From positions 1-22,080 of the forward strand of contig JACIWP010000012.1 in NCBI GenBank assembly GCA_014360855.1: a stretch of 22,080 bases of DNA, in the 5' to 3' direction. The notes under the pieces are model-generated. The model did no database searches, was not told the origin of the DNA, and saw nothing but the letters and a program-made list of their open reading frames with translations. The stretch's first letter is position 1; every line of letters starts with the position of its first letter. This document shows positions 6,038 to 14,425 of this stretch, piece after piece. The stretch is from Anaerolineae bacterium. GTDB taxonomy: Bacteria > Chloroflexota > Anaerolineae > JACIWP01. The translations under genes were made by a program, and so were the position numbers.

Positions 6038-9000
6038 TCACTGCCAAGGTGTCGGTGAGGTCGCGCCAAAGTTCGCGCCCACCAGCACCAGGTCGAAGAT
6101 GTTGACCGTGCCGTCGCCGTTCAGGTCTGCCCGCGGGTCGCTGGGCGGCGTGGTCCCGAAGGCGCTTCCGACGATGGCCAGGTCCTGAGCGTTGATGATG
6201 CCGTCGTTGTTGACGTCACCACCGCGCAGTTTGCCCGTGGGCACAGTGACCTCCTGTTCGGGCAGGACGTCCACCTGCACCGCGGCATCCAGGTAGCCGT
6301 CGAAGGAGGCGGTGAGGGTGCGGGTGCCCATGGGCACATCGGTGATGACGAAGTTGCCGGCGGGATCGGTGACCGTGGCGGTGATGCCGTCAATGGTCAG
6401 CACCACGCCGGTGGCATCGCTGCGCCCCTGCAGGGTGATGCGGCCGGCGACCGTGCCCAGGTTCGTCAGCACGGTGAAGGCGCCATCGTGCAGCCAGACC
6501 GGCTGGGCATGGCCCTCCGCATCGGAGAAGGTGGCGCTGGTGAAGGCGACCTCCGAGGTGCCGACGCCCACGCCCTCGAACTCGATGGTGACCAGGGTGC
6601 CATCGCCGCTGACCGGCGCGGCCGGCGCCAGCAGGGTGATGGCGATGTCGATCTTGCCCAGGGAGTTGTCAAAGTTCAGCAGTGCGGTGCTGCTGCCGGC
6701 TGGCAGGAGATCGCCCTGGGTGATCGACTTCACATGCACCACGCGAGGATCGAAGGTCAGGTGCGCTTCGGCGGCATAGAGGTTCTCGGCACCGGTGACC
6801 TCCAGGTCCACGGACTGGGTCTCGCTGACGCGGAACTGGGCGCTGGCCGGCATAACGGCCATGCTGGTCTCCGGCGTCCTGAAGGTGACGGGGATGGCCA
6901 CCGCACCTGGCGCCACGGAGGGGCCAAGCAGGACCATGCCGTAGGCCTCCATGCCCGGCTCGATGGACGGCACGTTCCAGGCCAGGTCGAAGGAGATGGG
7001 GGTGTCGGCCGGGAACGGTCCGACGGGTGCCGCCGGCACGGAGAGATCGCGTCCCTGGACGGCGTTGACCGTGATGTCAAAGACGTCGCTGGCGCCCGAG
7101 ATGCCCCAGCCGTGCACCTGGATGCGGTACGCGCCGTCGGGCGGGAAGTTGATGGTCACCCGCTCCTGGTCGGTGGGCGTGGTGGAGGAGCCGACCCGCT
7201 CGCCAGGACAGTCGAAGACACCGTCGTGGTTGGCGTCGTAGTAGACAAAGAGGTCAATGTCACTGCCGTGGGCGGTGTTCTCCGTCCAGACGTCCAGCAG
7301 GGCACCGTGTTCGATGGTCAGATCATGGGTGAAGCTGGCGGTGCAGGGATCGTCCGGATCGTCCTGGCTGATGGGCTGTTCGGTCAATACCTCCGGCACG
7401 CTCAGGCCAAAGCCGTCCACCGACAGGTCTGCCAGGTTCAGGGAGGAGACGACCTCGACGGGCAGGCTTCCCGTTGCCTGGGTGGTGAAGATCTCGATGG
7501 GCGACGGCTGGGCGCGGATGGTGCCCACTTGGCCGGCGATGGACTCGCTGACGTCCTTGCCGGCGAAGATGACGGTGTGCAGGAGCACCGCGTTCAGGCC
7601 GGCGCGGCCCTCCGCAGAGACGATCTCATGCTGGGTACCGGTGGCGGTGTCGAACACCCAGGTGCCGGCGCCGATGTTGGTATTGGTACTGCGCCCAGTG
7701 TAGTCCAGGGTGTACGGGCCGTAGTAGTCCGGCTGGTACCAGCGATCCTCCGGGTCGGAGGTGAACTGGTCGGGTGCAGGGCCGAGCACGATGGTGTCCA
7801 CGTCGGTGGGCACGTTGTCCCAGCGGGTGTCCACCAGGAAGTTGGTGCCGGCCGGCAGGTCATCGGGCACGTCGAAGAAGTAGAAGCGCCAATCGCCGGT
7901 CTCAGCGCGCCAGCCCTGGTCCATGGCGCCGAAGATGCGCCCGTTGTCATACGGATGGAGCGAGGCCGGCGGGCCGCCGAAGACGAAGTTCGGCGAAGGA
8001 GCCGCTACGTTGAAGACCACGGGGATGGTGGTGACATGCGGCTCATGCGCACCGTCGCCCGGGTCGGAGACCAGGATGGCGCCCTCGTAGAAGCCGACGG
8101 GCATATCGGCGGGGATGCGCACGGTGGCGGTGAAGGCCGCCTCGCCGCCGGCGGGCACGTGCACCTCGATCTCGGGGGCACCCTCTTCGCCGAGGCCCAG
8201 CACATCCCACGGCATGTGGCGGTAGAACTCGACGCGGAATTTGAGATGGGTGACCGGCACGCTGGCGTTGCGCCGGCTGTGCTGGAGACCCAGCCAGATG
8301 CCGTCATGCATGCGTTCCAGCGGCTTGTGGATGGTCACCATCTCGGTCGGGGAGGTGCTGTGCAGGTAGGCAAAGCGCATGTACTCGCCGCCGTCCACCT
8401 CACAGCCGGCACTGCCCCAGCCGCCCGGACAGTTCACCGTGCCGTTGCCGTTGAGGTCGGTCCAGAGGTCCCCATCCCCATTGACATCGGTCCAGTCGTA
8501 GATCACCATGCGCCAGATCTGGTTGGTCTGGGCGTTGTAATCCCCTTCGGGGTCGAACTCATCCCACGGCATCGCCATGCGGATGATCATCAGGTCGGTA
8601 CCCTCGGGGACATCCGCGCTCAGATCGCGCAGGAGGTAGTTCGGGCGGTTGAAGTTGTAGGCATCCTCCTGATCCATGGGCGAGGATGTCCATTCGAAGC
8701 TCATCTCGCCGATCTTGACCAACGTATCGGACGAGACGGTGGCATGGACATCAGCAGTGCCGGGGTTGGTCAGGGTGAACTCGCCCGTGTAGGTCTGGCC
8801 GGGGAAGACGACCTTGGCGAAGCCGGGGAAGATGTCGCCGCGGTAATCGCCGACCGTCCAGTTATCGGGGGTGGCGAAGACGCCGTACAGCCCGCCGGCC
8901 AGGTCGGTGGCGCGATCGGCGTTCACGCGGCCGGCGCCCTGCACCACCACGTCATTCTCCGTGGAGGTGGCGCCGGACATAAAGATCGCGCGAGCCTCCG

Positions 9001-10954
9001 CCCAGGTCGGCAGCCGGCCATGCGCCTGCAGGAAGGCATCGTACACCAGGGCCAGGTTGCCGGCGGCAATGGGAGCAGCGCGGCTGGTGCCGCCCCAGGT
9101 CTCCCAGGCCGTCCAACCCTCACCCCACTCGTTGAGCGGGATATCGCCGGAGGCATAGGCGCCGCTGGCCACCACCTTCACGCCCACGTTGCCCTGTGCG
9201 GTCGGGCCGCGGCCGGACCACGGCGTGACATCGCCGTAGGTGATCTGATCCATGGTGGTGGCAGAGTCCCAGCCGGTGGAGCCCATCTGGGTGGAGGCGC
9301 CGACGCCGATGAAGGAGTCATCCTCCGGCGAGGTAATGGTGCCGTAGCCCGGAGCGCCGTTGCCAGTGGAGACCAGGATGCTCATGTTGGGGTTGTACAG
9401 GCGCTGGCGGGTGGACATCATGCGGGATTCGTAATCCCAGCCGTCGTTGTCTGTGGCGGAGTTCCCCCAGCTATTGCTGGCGATGTGGACCTCGTCGCCG
9501 GTGCGCACGCTCCCATCCAGGCCGTACACCATGCACAGATACATGTCGTAGGTCGCGTCGCCGTAGGTGTAGAAGTCACCGGCGCCGACCAGCGCCACAT
9601 CGCGGCCGCCGCCCACCACCATGCCGGTGAATGGGGTGCCGTCGCCGGCCGGCTTGTACGGCGGCGCGCCGCCGTCAACCACGCCCTGGCCGGCCACCGC
9701 TGAAGCGCACAGAGTGCCGTGATCGCCGCCGCCCATAAGGGGATCGTTCAGGAAGAAGGCCACCAGACTGCCGGCGGGATCCGGCTCGAAGCCCCACAGC
9801 CAGCCGAAGGGCACGGTATGCTCGCCGTCGGCGATCCAGTAGATCAGGCCGCCGGAGACATCCGCAAAGCCATCGCCGTCCAGGTCCCGATACGAGACCG
9901 GGTCTTCCTTGGTGCACGGCTTCTCGTTGGTGAAGTCGTAGTCATCGTCCAGGTCCACGTACACCGTGTCGTAGACGCCCGGCTCATGCTCGTCCACCAG
10001 CAGGACGGCGACGCGCTCCCCCCACCACCACTGGCGCAGGGAATCATCGGGATGAGAGCCGATACGGTAGACCCCGCTCAGGCTGGTGCCGGTCAGGGTA
10101 TAGGTGTGCGGCTCGGAGGCGCCGATGGGCTGATAAGTGGGGTCCGCCTCGGTGATGGTCGTGGTGGTATCCACGTACCAGGTCATGCCGCTGGCGACGA
10201 AGTCATAGCCCAGGTAATAGTCGTAGGCCTTGAGGAGGAGGGAATAGGTGTCAATCATGATGGGCCAGCCTTCGTAGTCGCCGAAGGGCTGTACCGCCCA
10301 GGTGCCCATCAGGTCCGGGTGGGCGAAGTCGATGCCGGAGTCCACCACGGCCACGCGGATGCCCTCGCCGGTGAATCCCTTCTCCCAGGCGGCCTTGGAC
10401 TTGTGGTTGTCCAGGATGTCGTGCCAGCCGGCCGCGCCCACGTCACTGCCCTCGGGTTTGGCCTTGGTCTTGCCGGCGGCGATCTCCGCCAGTTTGGCCT
10501 GCACCGCCTCGCGCCCCAGCGGCTTGGCCGGCGCATCCGGGTCGCGATAGATCGGCGGCTCCACTACTGGCTCAAAGGGGAGGATGACGTTCACCGCCGG
10601 GTTGTTGGCCAGCTTGGGGAGCACGCCGGCCTTGACGTAGCCGTACACGGTGGTGAAGCCATCGTCGGAGAAGGGGCGGATCAGGGGCTCGCGCAGATAG
10701 CGGGTGATATCCACGCCGTTCTTGACCCGCAGGATGATGTGGAACTCCTCATCGGCCGCGGCAGTGGCCAGTCGGGCCCGCAGTTTGGGATGCACCTTGG
10801 CCATGCCGGCGTCCGAGGCGCTGACCGCGCTCACTGCGCCATCGGACGCTGTTGGCGCGGATGCCGGCCCTGCCGCCGAGGGAACAGCGGAAAGAGGGAT
10901 CAACAGTGCGAACAGCGCCAGGATACATAGCCATCGCCATACACTTCGTCTCAT
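6038..10954 (-). CDS. secreted subtilase with cohesin and dockerin modules
   Basis: The product has 1638 residues. The ATG at 10954 follows AAGGAGCAGGAACGAC; an in-frame ATG at 10984 was rejected. Layout: signal peptide (about 1-28); I9-like prodomain (about 55-140); S8 catalytic domain (about 175-684) with triad Asp205 (VVDSGID), His412 (GGDHGT) and Ser624 (GGTSRAAP). Later parts are beta-rich modules, a PPC-like piece (about 1190-1310), a cohesin (about 1365-1500), a carboxypeptidase-regulatory-like domain (about 1501-1577) and a dockerin with two calcium-loop repeats (GDVNNDGIIN; ADLNGDGTVN; about 1578-1638). It should be an exported serine protease that docks to cohesins. The Asp-His distance of 207 residues implies a large insertion carrying further DxDxDG loops. 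It has its own promoter and a long leader. Substrate unknown. Confidence 0.93.
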   Translation of the reverse strand: MRRSVWRWLCILALFALLIPLSAVPSAAGPASAPTASDGAVSAVSASDAGMAKVHPKLRARLATAAADEEFHIILRVKNGVDITRYLREPLIRPFSDDGFTTVYGYVKAGVLPKLANNPAVNVILPFEPVVEPPIYRDPDAPAKPLGREAVQAKLAEIAAGKTKAKPEGSDVGAAGWHDILDNHKSKAAWEKGFTGEGIRVAVVDSGIDFAHPDLMGTWAVQPFGDYEGWPIMIDTYSLLLKAYDYYLGYDFVASGMTWYVDTTTTITEADPTYQPIGASEPHTYTLTGTSLSGVYRIGSHPDDSLRQWWWGERVAVLLVDEHEPGVYDTVYVDLDDDYDFTNEKPCTKEDPVSYRDLDGDGFADVSGGLIYWIADGEHTVPFGWLWGFEPDPAGSLVAFFLNDPLMGGGDHGTLCASAVAGQGVVDGGAPPYKPAGDGTPFTGMVVGGGRDVALVGAGDFYTYGDATYDMYLCMVYGLDGSVRTGDEVHIASNSWGNSATDNDGWDYESRMMSTRQRLYNPNMSILVSTGNGAPGYGTITSPEDDSFIGVGASTQMGSTGWDSATTMDQITYGDVTPWSGRGPTAQGNVGVKVVASGAYASGDIPLNEWGEGWTAWETWGGTSRAAPIAAGNLALVYDAFLQAHGRLPTWAEARAIFMSGATSTENDVVVQGAGRVNADRATDLAGGLYGVFATPDNWTVGDYRGDIFPGFAKVVFPGQTYTGEFTLTNPGTADVHATVSSDTLVKIGEMSFEWTSSPMDQEDAYNFNRPNYLLRDLSADVPEGTDLMIIRMAMPWDEFDPEGDYNAQTNQIWRMVIYDWTDVNGDGDLWTDLNGNGTVNCPGGWGSAGCEVDGGEYMRFAYLHSTSPTEMVTIHKPLERMHDGIWLGLQHSRRNASVPVTHLKFRVEFYRHMPWDVLGLGEEGAPEIEVHVPAGGEAAFTATVRIPADMPVGFYEGAILVSDPGDGAHEPHVTTIPVVFNVAAPSPNFVFGGPPASLHPYDNGRIFGAMDQGWRAETGDWRFYFFDVPDDLPAGTNFLVDTRWDNVPTDVDTIVLGPAPDQFTSDPEDRWYQPDYYGPYTLDYTGRSTNTNIGAGTWVFDTATGTQHEIVSAEGRAGLNAVLLHTVIFAGKDVSESIAGQVGTIRAQPSPIEIFTTQATGSLPVEVVSSLNLADLSVDGFGLSVPEVLTEQPISQDDPDDPCTASFTHDLTIEHGALLDVWTENTAHGSDIDLFVYYDANHDGVFDCPGERVGSSTTPTDQERVTINFPPDGAYRIQVHGWGISGASDVFDITVNAVQGRDLSVPAAPVGPFPADTPISFDLAWNVPSIEPGMEAYGMVLLGPSVAPGAVAIPVTFRTPETSMAVMPASAQFRVSETQSVDLEVTGAENLYAAEAHLTFDPRVVHVKSITQGDLLPAGSSTALLNFDNSLGKIDIAITLLAPAAPVSGDGTLVTIEFEGVGVGTSEVAFTSATFSDAEGHAQPVWLHDGAFTVLTNLGTVAGRITLQGRSDATGVVLTIDGITATVTDPAGNFVITDVPMGTRTLTASFDGYLDAAVQVDVLPEQEVTVPTGKLRGGDVNNDGIINAQDLAIVGSAFGTTPPSDPRADLNGDGTVNIFDLVLVGANFGATSPTPWQ

Positions 10955-11284
10955 GTCGTTCCTGCTCCTTTCATGCATGAACAATGCAGAGATTCAGGGG
11001 AACAGACAGCGGACGCGTTTCAGCTCTCCACATCACCTCCTTTCCAGGTTACGGGAAACATAAGGGACCAGCATCGGCTCCTCAGCTTGTGATTGGGCTG
11101 CTGGATTCGGAAGCACATCGCGCCCTCAGAAGGGCGAAAAAGGCACAAAATGGGTCCGGTATCTGCTCATCAACGGTTAACCAGCTACCGCAGTGTGGTC
11201 GAGAATCCCACCTCCCGAACTCAAGCGGGACGGCAAGACTGCACTTCCGTTGCAGGACAGCGTATGAGGAAAGATACGTTTTCA
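10955..11284 (-). promoter_or_regulatory. ~330-nt structured 5' leader of the protease gene
   Basis: This is most of the 424-bp gap between nuoN and the protease gene, transcribed from the promoter at 11291-11319. On the minus strand it can form several hairpins. These are CTGCA/TGCAG (11239-11255), TCCCG/CGGGA (11213-11230), CGCCCT/AGGGCG with a 4-nt loop (11121-11136) and CCAGCA/TGCTGG (11068-11104). It also contains AAAGGAGGTGAT (11043-11032), a full complement of the 16S rRNA 3' end, about 78 nt before the start codon. I could not match it to a known riboswitch class. No hairpin terminator for nuoN was found in the rest of the gap (11285-11378). Confidence 0.45.
10971..11033 (-). CDS. possible 20-residue leader peptide upstream of the protease
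   Basis: An ATG at 11033 lies 2 nt after AGGAGG within the perfect anti-Shine-Dalgarno complement AAAGGAGGTGAT. It opens a 20-codon frame beginning MWRAETRP, with a TGA at 10973-10971. That stop codon touches the AAGGAG of the protease ribosome-binding site, so translation of the small frame could set access to the protease start. The ribosome-binding spacing is shorter than ideal. An overlapping GTG at 11031-11029 would give only three codons. No conservation data are available, so this is a candidate only. Confidence 0.25.
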   Translation of the reverse strand: MWRAETRPLSVPLNLCIVHA

Positions 11285-11290
11285 AATGTT

Positions 11291-11319
11291 ATTATAACCA
11301 TATTCGCGGGAAAAGTCAA
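11291..11319 (-). promoter_or_regulatory. sigma70-type promoter of the protease gene
   Basis: On the minus strand, TTGACT (11319-11314) and a perfect TATAAT (11296-11291) are separated by 17 nt. A second TTGACG lies 6 nt further upstream, in direct tandem. Transcription would start near 11284, giving a leader of about 330 nt. The promoter lies 60 nt past the nuoN stop codon, so the protease can be expressed apart from complex I. Confidence 0.75.
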
Positions 11320-11378
11320 CGTCAATTTTGGCGAGGAGAAAGCTGAAACCCCGAGAATGGGCGTGCAAGGATAGGGAC

Positions 11379-12824
11379 TTACCCGCCGAACAGCACAGCC
11401 AGCGTGCCCTGCACCAGGTTGAACAGCCAGGTGGGATATAATCCCAACAGGACGGTGCCCAGGGCGGCGATGCCCGTGCCGATGGACAGGCCCAGACAGC
11501 GCGCCGGCTCCACCTCTTCCGCCGGCACGGCCAGCGCCATACGCGCCACCACCCGCAGGTAGTAATAGGCCGAGATGACGCTGTTGATGACGCCGATGAT
11601 GGCCAACACCATCAGGCCGCTCCGCACCGCGGCGCTGAAGACGTACAGCTTGCCGAAAAAGCCGGCCAGGGGCGGCACCCCTGCCAGGGAAAACATGAAC
11701 ACGGTCATGGCGGCCGCCAGCCACGGCTGGCGGTGGAACAGGCCGCTCATGCGCGCCAGCTCCACGCCGGCGGCATCCGCCTCGGCGCGCTCCAGCGCGA
11801 TCAGCACCGCGAAGGCGCCGATGTTCATCAGCGCATAGGCCATCAGGTAAAAGAGCACGCCGCTGACGCCGGCCTCGCCGGCCGCCACGCCCACCAGGAT
11901 ATAGCCGGCATGGGCGATGCTGGAATAGGCCAGCATGCGCTTCACATTCCCCTGCGCCAGCGCCGCCAGGTTGCCCCAGGTCATGGTCAGCACTGCCAGG
12001 ATTCCCATCGGCCAGACCCACCAGGCATATAGGGCCGGGAAGACCGTCACCAGCACCCGCACCAGCGCGGCGAAGCCGGCGGCCTTCGCCCCGACCGACA
12101 TAAAGGCGGTCACCGAGGATGGCGCGCCCTGATAGACGTCGGGCGTCCACATATGGAACGGCACCGCCGCGACCTTAAAGGCGAAGCCGACCAGCATGAG
12201 CGCCAGGCCGCCGATCAGCATCGGGTCGGCGGACTTCTGCGGGACCGCCGCGGCGATGCCGGCCAGGGATGTGCTCCCCGTCGCGCCGTACAGCAAGGCC
12301 ATGCCGTACAGGAGGAAGGCCGAGGCGAACGCCCCCAGCAGGAAGTACTTCATCGCCGCCTCGCCGGAGCGGATATCGGTCGTGCGGATGCCGGCCAGGG
12401 CATAGAGCGCGATGGAGAGGATTTCCAGCGAGAGGAACAAGGTCATCAGATGGGTCGCCGCGCCCAGGAACATCATCCCGCTGGCCGCCAGCAGGAGCAG
12501 ACCGTAGTACTCGCCGGCCGGCAGTTCCACACGCACGACATAGTCCAGGGAGATGAGCAAGGCCAGCACTGCCGCCGCGCTCACCACCAGGCTGATCACC
12601 AGGGCAAAACGGTCGGCTGTGGCCATATGCTGGAAGGTCGGCGCGCCCGGGCCGGCCAGCATGCCGGCCGCGGCGGCAAAGGCGGCCAAGGCGCCGGCCA
12701 GCGCCAGCAGTCCGATGCCCTTCCGGTCCTTCCATACCAGGTCCGCCAGGAAGACGGCCAGCGCGGCCGCCAGCATGATCGTCTGGGGCAGAATGCTCAC
12801 CACCTGTACATCCGCGATGTTCAT
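11379..12824 (-). CDS. nuoN: NADH-quinone oxidoreductase subunit N
   Basis: The product has 481 residues, the usual NuoN size, with about 14 membrane helices. It is one of three antiporter-like subunits of the complex I membrane arm that move protons. The expected buried charges are present: Glu134 (SLEILSIALY), Lys159 (AMKYFLLGAF), Lys217 (AFKVAAVPFHMWTPDVY) and Lys247 (VGAKAAG). They match E. coli Glu133, Lys158, Lys217 and Lys247. A later Lys in AGFFGKLYVF corresponds to the helix-12 position. The start ATG at 12824 follows GGAGAGGAA. It is the last gene of the nuo operon and lies 56 nt after nuoM. No terminator hairpin was found after it. Confidence 0.96.
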   Translation of the reverse strand: MNIADVQVVSILPQTIMLAAALAVFLADLVWKDRKGIGLLALAGALAAFAAAAGMLAGPGAPTFQHMATADRFALVISLVVSAAAVLALLISLDYVVRVELPAGEYYGLLLLAASGMMFLGAATHLMTLFLSLEILSIALYALAGIRTTDIRSGEAAMKYFLLGAFASAFLLYGMALLYGATGSTSLAGIAAAVPQKSADPMLIGGLALMLVGFAFKVAAVPFHMWTPDVYQGAPSSVTAFMSVGAKAAGFAALVRVLVTVFPALYAWWVWPMGILAVLTMTWGNLAALAQGNVKRMLAYSSIAHAGYILVGVAAGEAGVSGVLFYLMAYALMNIGAFAVLIALERAEADAAGVELARMSGLFHRQPWLAAAMTVFMFSLAGVPPLAGFFGKLYVFSAAVRSGLMVLAIIGVINSVISAYYYLRVVARMALAVPAEEVEPARCLGLSIGTGIAALGTVLLGLYPTWLFNLVQGTLAVLFGG

Positions 12825-12880
12825 TTCCTCTCCTCAAAAACTAGCTTCAACGAAATGCCGGCCCAGGATCCGCCGCCCCA

Positions 12881-14401
12881 TCAAGGGAGCCAGGCCACAG
12901 CGGCCGCCTGCCCCACCAGGGCATTGATGGTCGCGCCGGCCGGCCCCAGGATCAGGTTCGGGAATACTCCCAGGATAATAATGAGCACCAGCAGGGGCAC
13001 CATGACCAGCAGGTCCATGCCGCGCATATCCGGCACAGCGGCGTTGCGTCCCTCCGCCGGCCCCTGCATGATGCGCTGAAAGGTCCACAGCATATACCAG
13101 GCGCCCAGGATCATGCCCAGCGCACCCAACACGGCATAGGCGCGCACCGACTGGAACAGGCCGACGAGGAGCAGGAACTCGCCCACGAAGCCGTTGAGGC
13201 CGGGAAGCCCCACCGCGCCCAGCATGGCGATCAGGAAGCATACGCCCAGAAGCGGCGCCGGCTTCCACAGGCCGCCGAACTCGGCGATCAACCGGGTGCC
13301 GCGGCGCTCCTCCAGCATCCCCACGATCAGGAACAGCGCCGCCACGTAAATGCCGTGGCTGACCATCTGCATGACCACGCCGGCCAGCGACTGCGCGTTC
13401 GCCACCACCACGCCCAGCACCACCAGCGATAAATGGGCCACGCTGGAGTATGCGACCACCCGCTTCGCATCCTTCTGCATCAGCGCCGACAGGGAGGCGT
13501 AGAGGATGCCGATGATGGCCAGGACGGCCAGCCAGGGCGCGGCCGTGCGCAGTCCCTCCGGGAAGAGCTGGAGGCCAAAGCGCACGAAGCCGTAAATGCC
13601 CATCTTGGAGAGCACGCCGGCCAGCAGAACCGTCACCGGCGTCGGCGCTTCACCGTAGGCATCCGGCAGCCAGGTGTGGAAGGGGAATACCGGCACCTTC
13701 ACTGCAAAGGCCAGCCCGAACATGGCGAACAGCCAGAGCGGCGCCGGCCAGGGCAGCGCCATCTCGCGCAGGGCCTGCCAGTCAAAGGTCCAGGCCCCTG
13801 TGCCTTGATAGGCGAAGTAGCCCAGGGTTAGGATGGCGACCAGCATCAGGGCACTGCCGGCCATAGTGTAGATGAAGAACTTCATCGTGGCGTAGGCCCG
13901 CCGCTCCCCACCCCATCTGCCGATGAGGAAATACATGGGGATCAGCATGGCCTCCCAGAACACGTAGAAGAGCACCAGGTCCAGCGCCAGGAAGATGCCC
14001 AGCACCCCGGTCTCCAGCAGTAACAGCCAGAAGAAATAGCCCTGCACGGCGGAGCGGCTCGCCTCATCGCTCCCCACCGGCTTCCACGATGCCAGCACGG
14101 CGATGACAAAGAGCAGTGCTGTGAGGGGAAGCAGGAACAGCGAGAAGCCATCCACCCCCAAGCGGTAAGAAATGCCCAGCGCCGGTATCCAGGGGAGGTG
14201 CTCTACCAACTGCATGCCGGCCTCCGCCGGCCGGAACAGCGCCACGGCCGCCAGCGTCAGCGCCAGCACTGCCAGCGTAATCCCCAAGGATACCGCTCGG
14301 ATGCTCGCATGCGCCCGCTTATCCCACACCAGCACCAGCAGTGCGCCGGCCAGCGGCAGGAACACGATCAGGCTCAATAAGGGAAAACCCGCAGAATTCA
14401 T
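12881..14401 (-). CDS. nuoM: NADH-quinone oxidoreductase subunit M
   Basis: The product has 506 residues with about 14 membrane helices and is an antiporter-like subunit of the proton-pumping arm. Key residues are in place: Glu150 in FYVFWEAMLIPMY (E. coli Glu144), Lys235 in AVKVPVFPFHTWLPDAY (E. coli Lys234) and Lys266 in GVLSKMGIYG (E. coli Lys265). The ATG at 14401 follows a weak AAGGGC. Upstream in-frame TTG and GTG codons at 14425 and 14422 would add eight or seven non-conserved residues and were rejected. The gene starts 24 nt after the nuoL stop codon. Confidence 0.96.
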   Translation of the reverse strand: MNSAGFPLLSLIVFLPLAGALLVLVWDKRAHASIRAVSLGITLAVLALTLAAVALFRPAEAGMQLVEHLPWIPALGISYRLGVDGFSLFLLPLTALLFVIAVLASWKPVGSDEASRSAVQGYFFWLLLLETGVLGIFLALDLVLFYVFWEAMLIPMYFLIGRWGGERRAYATMKFFIYTMAGSALMLVAILTLGYFAYQGTGAWTFDWQALREMALPWPAPLWLFAMFGLAFAVKVPVFPFHTWLPDAYGEAPTPVTVLLAGVLSKMGIYGFVRFGLQLFPEGLRTAAPWLAVLAIIGILYASLSALMQKDAKRVVAYSSVAHLSLVVLGVVVANAQSLAGVVMQMVSHGIYVAALFLIVGMLEERRGTRLIAEFGGLWKPAPLLGVCFLIAMLGAVGLPGLNGFVGEFLLLVGLFQSVRAYAVLGALGMILGAWYMLWTFQRIMQGPAEGRNAAVPDMRGMDLLVMVPLLVLIIILGVFPNLILGPAGATINALVGQAAAVAWLP

Positions 14402-14425
14402 CAGGCCCTTACTCCCTCGCACCAA

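Noticed and set aside
6488..9703. Very long plus-strand open frame (1071 codons) opposite the protease gene
   Set aside because: It lies wholly antisense to a clear subtilase with full domain layout. Its product is rich in His, Gly, Arg and Ala and shows no domain. Such frames arise from GC-rich codon use on the other strand.
11150..11225. tRNA-like T-arm (GGTCGAGAATCCCACC on the plus strand)
   Set aside because: The loop does not match TTCGA(A/G)T, and no matching acceptor stem, D-arm or anticodon arm could be drawn.
11165..11260. Cyclic-di-GMP-I riboswitch in the protease leader (GGTAGCTGGTTAACCG resembles the 3' part)
   Set aside because: The conserved 5' half with GCAAACC and GCAAAGCC-type stretches is missing. 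The match is limited to one short hairpin.
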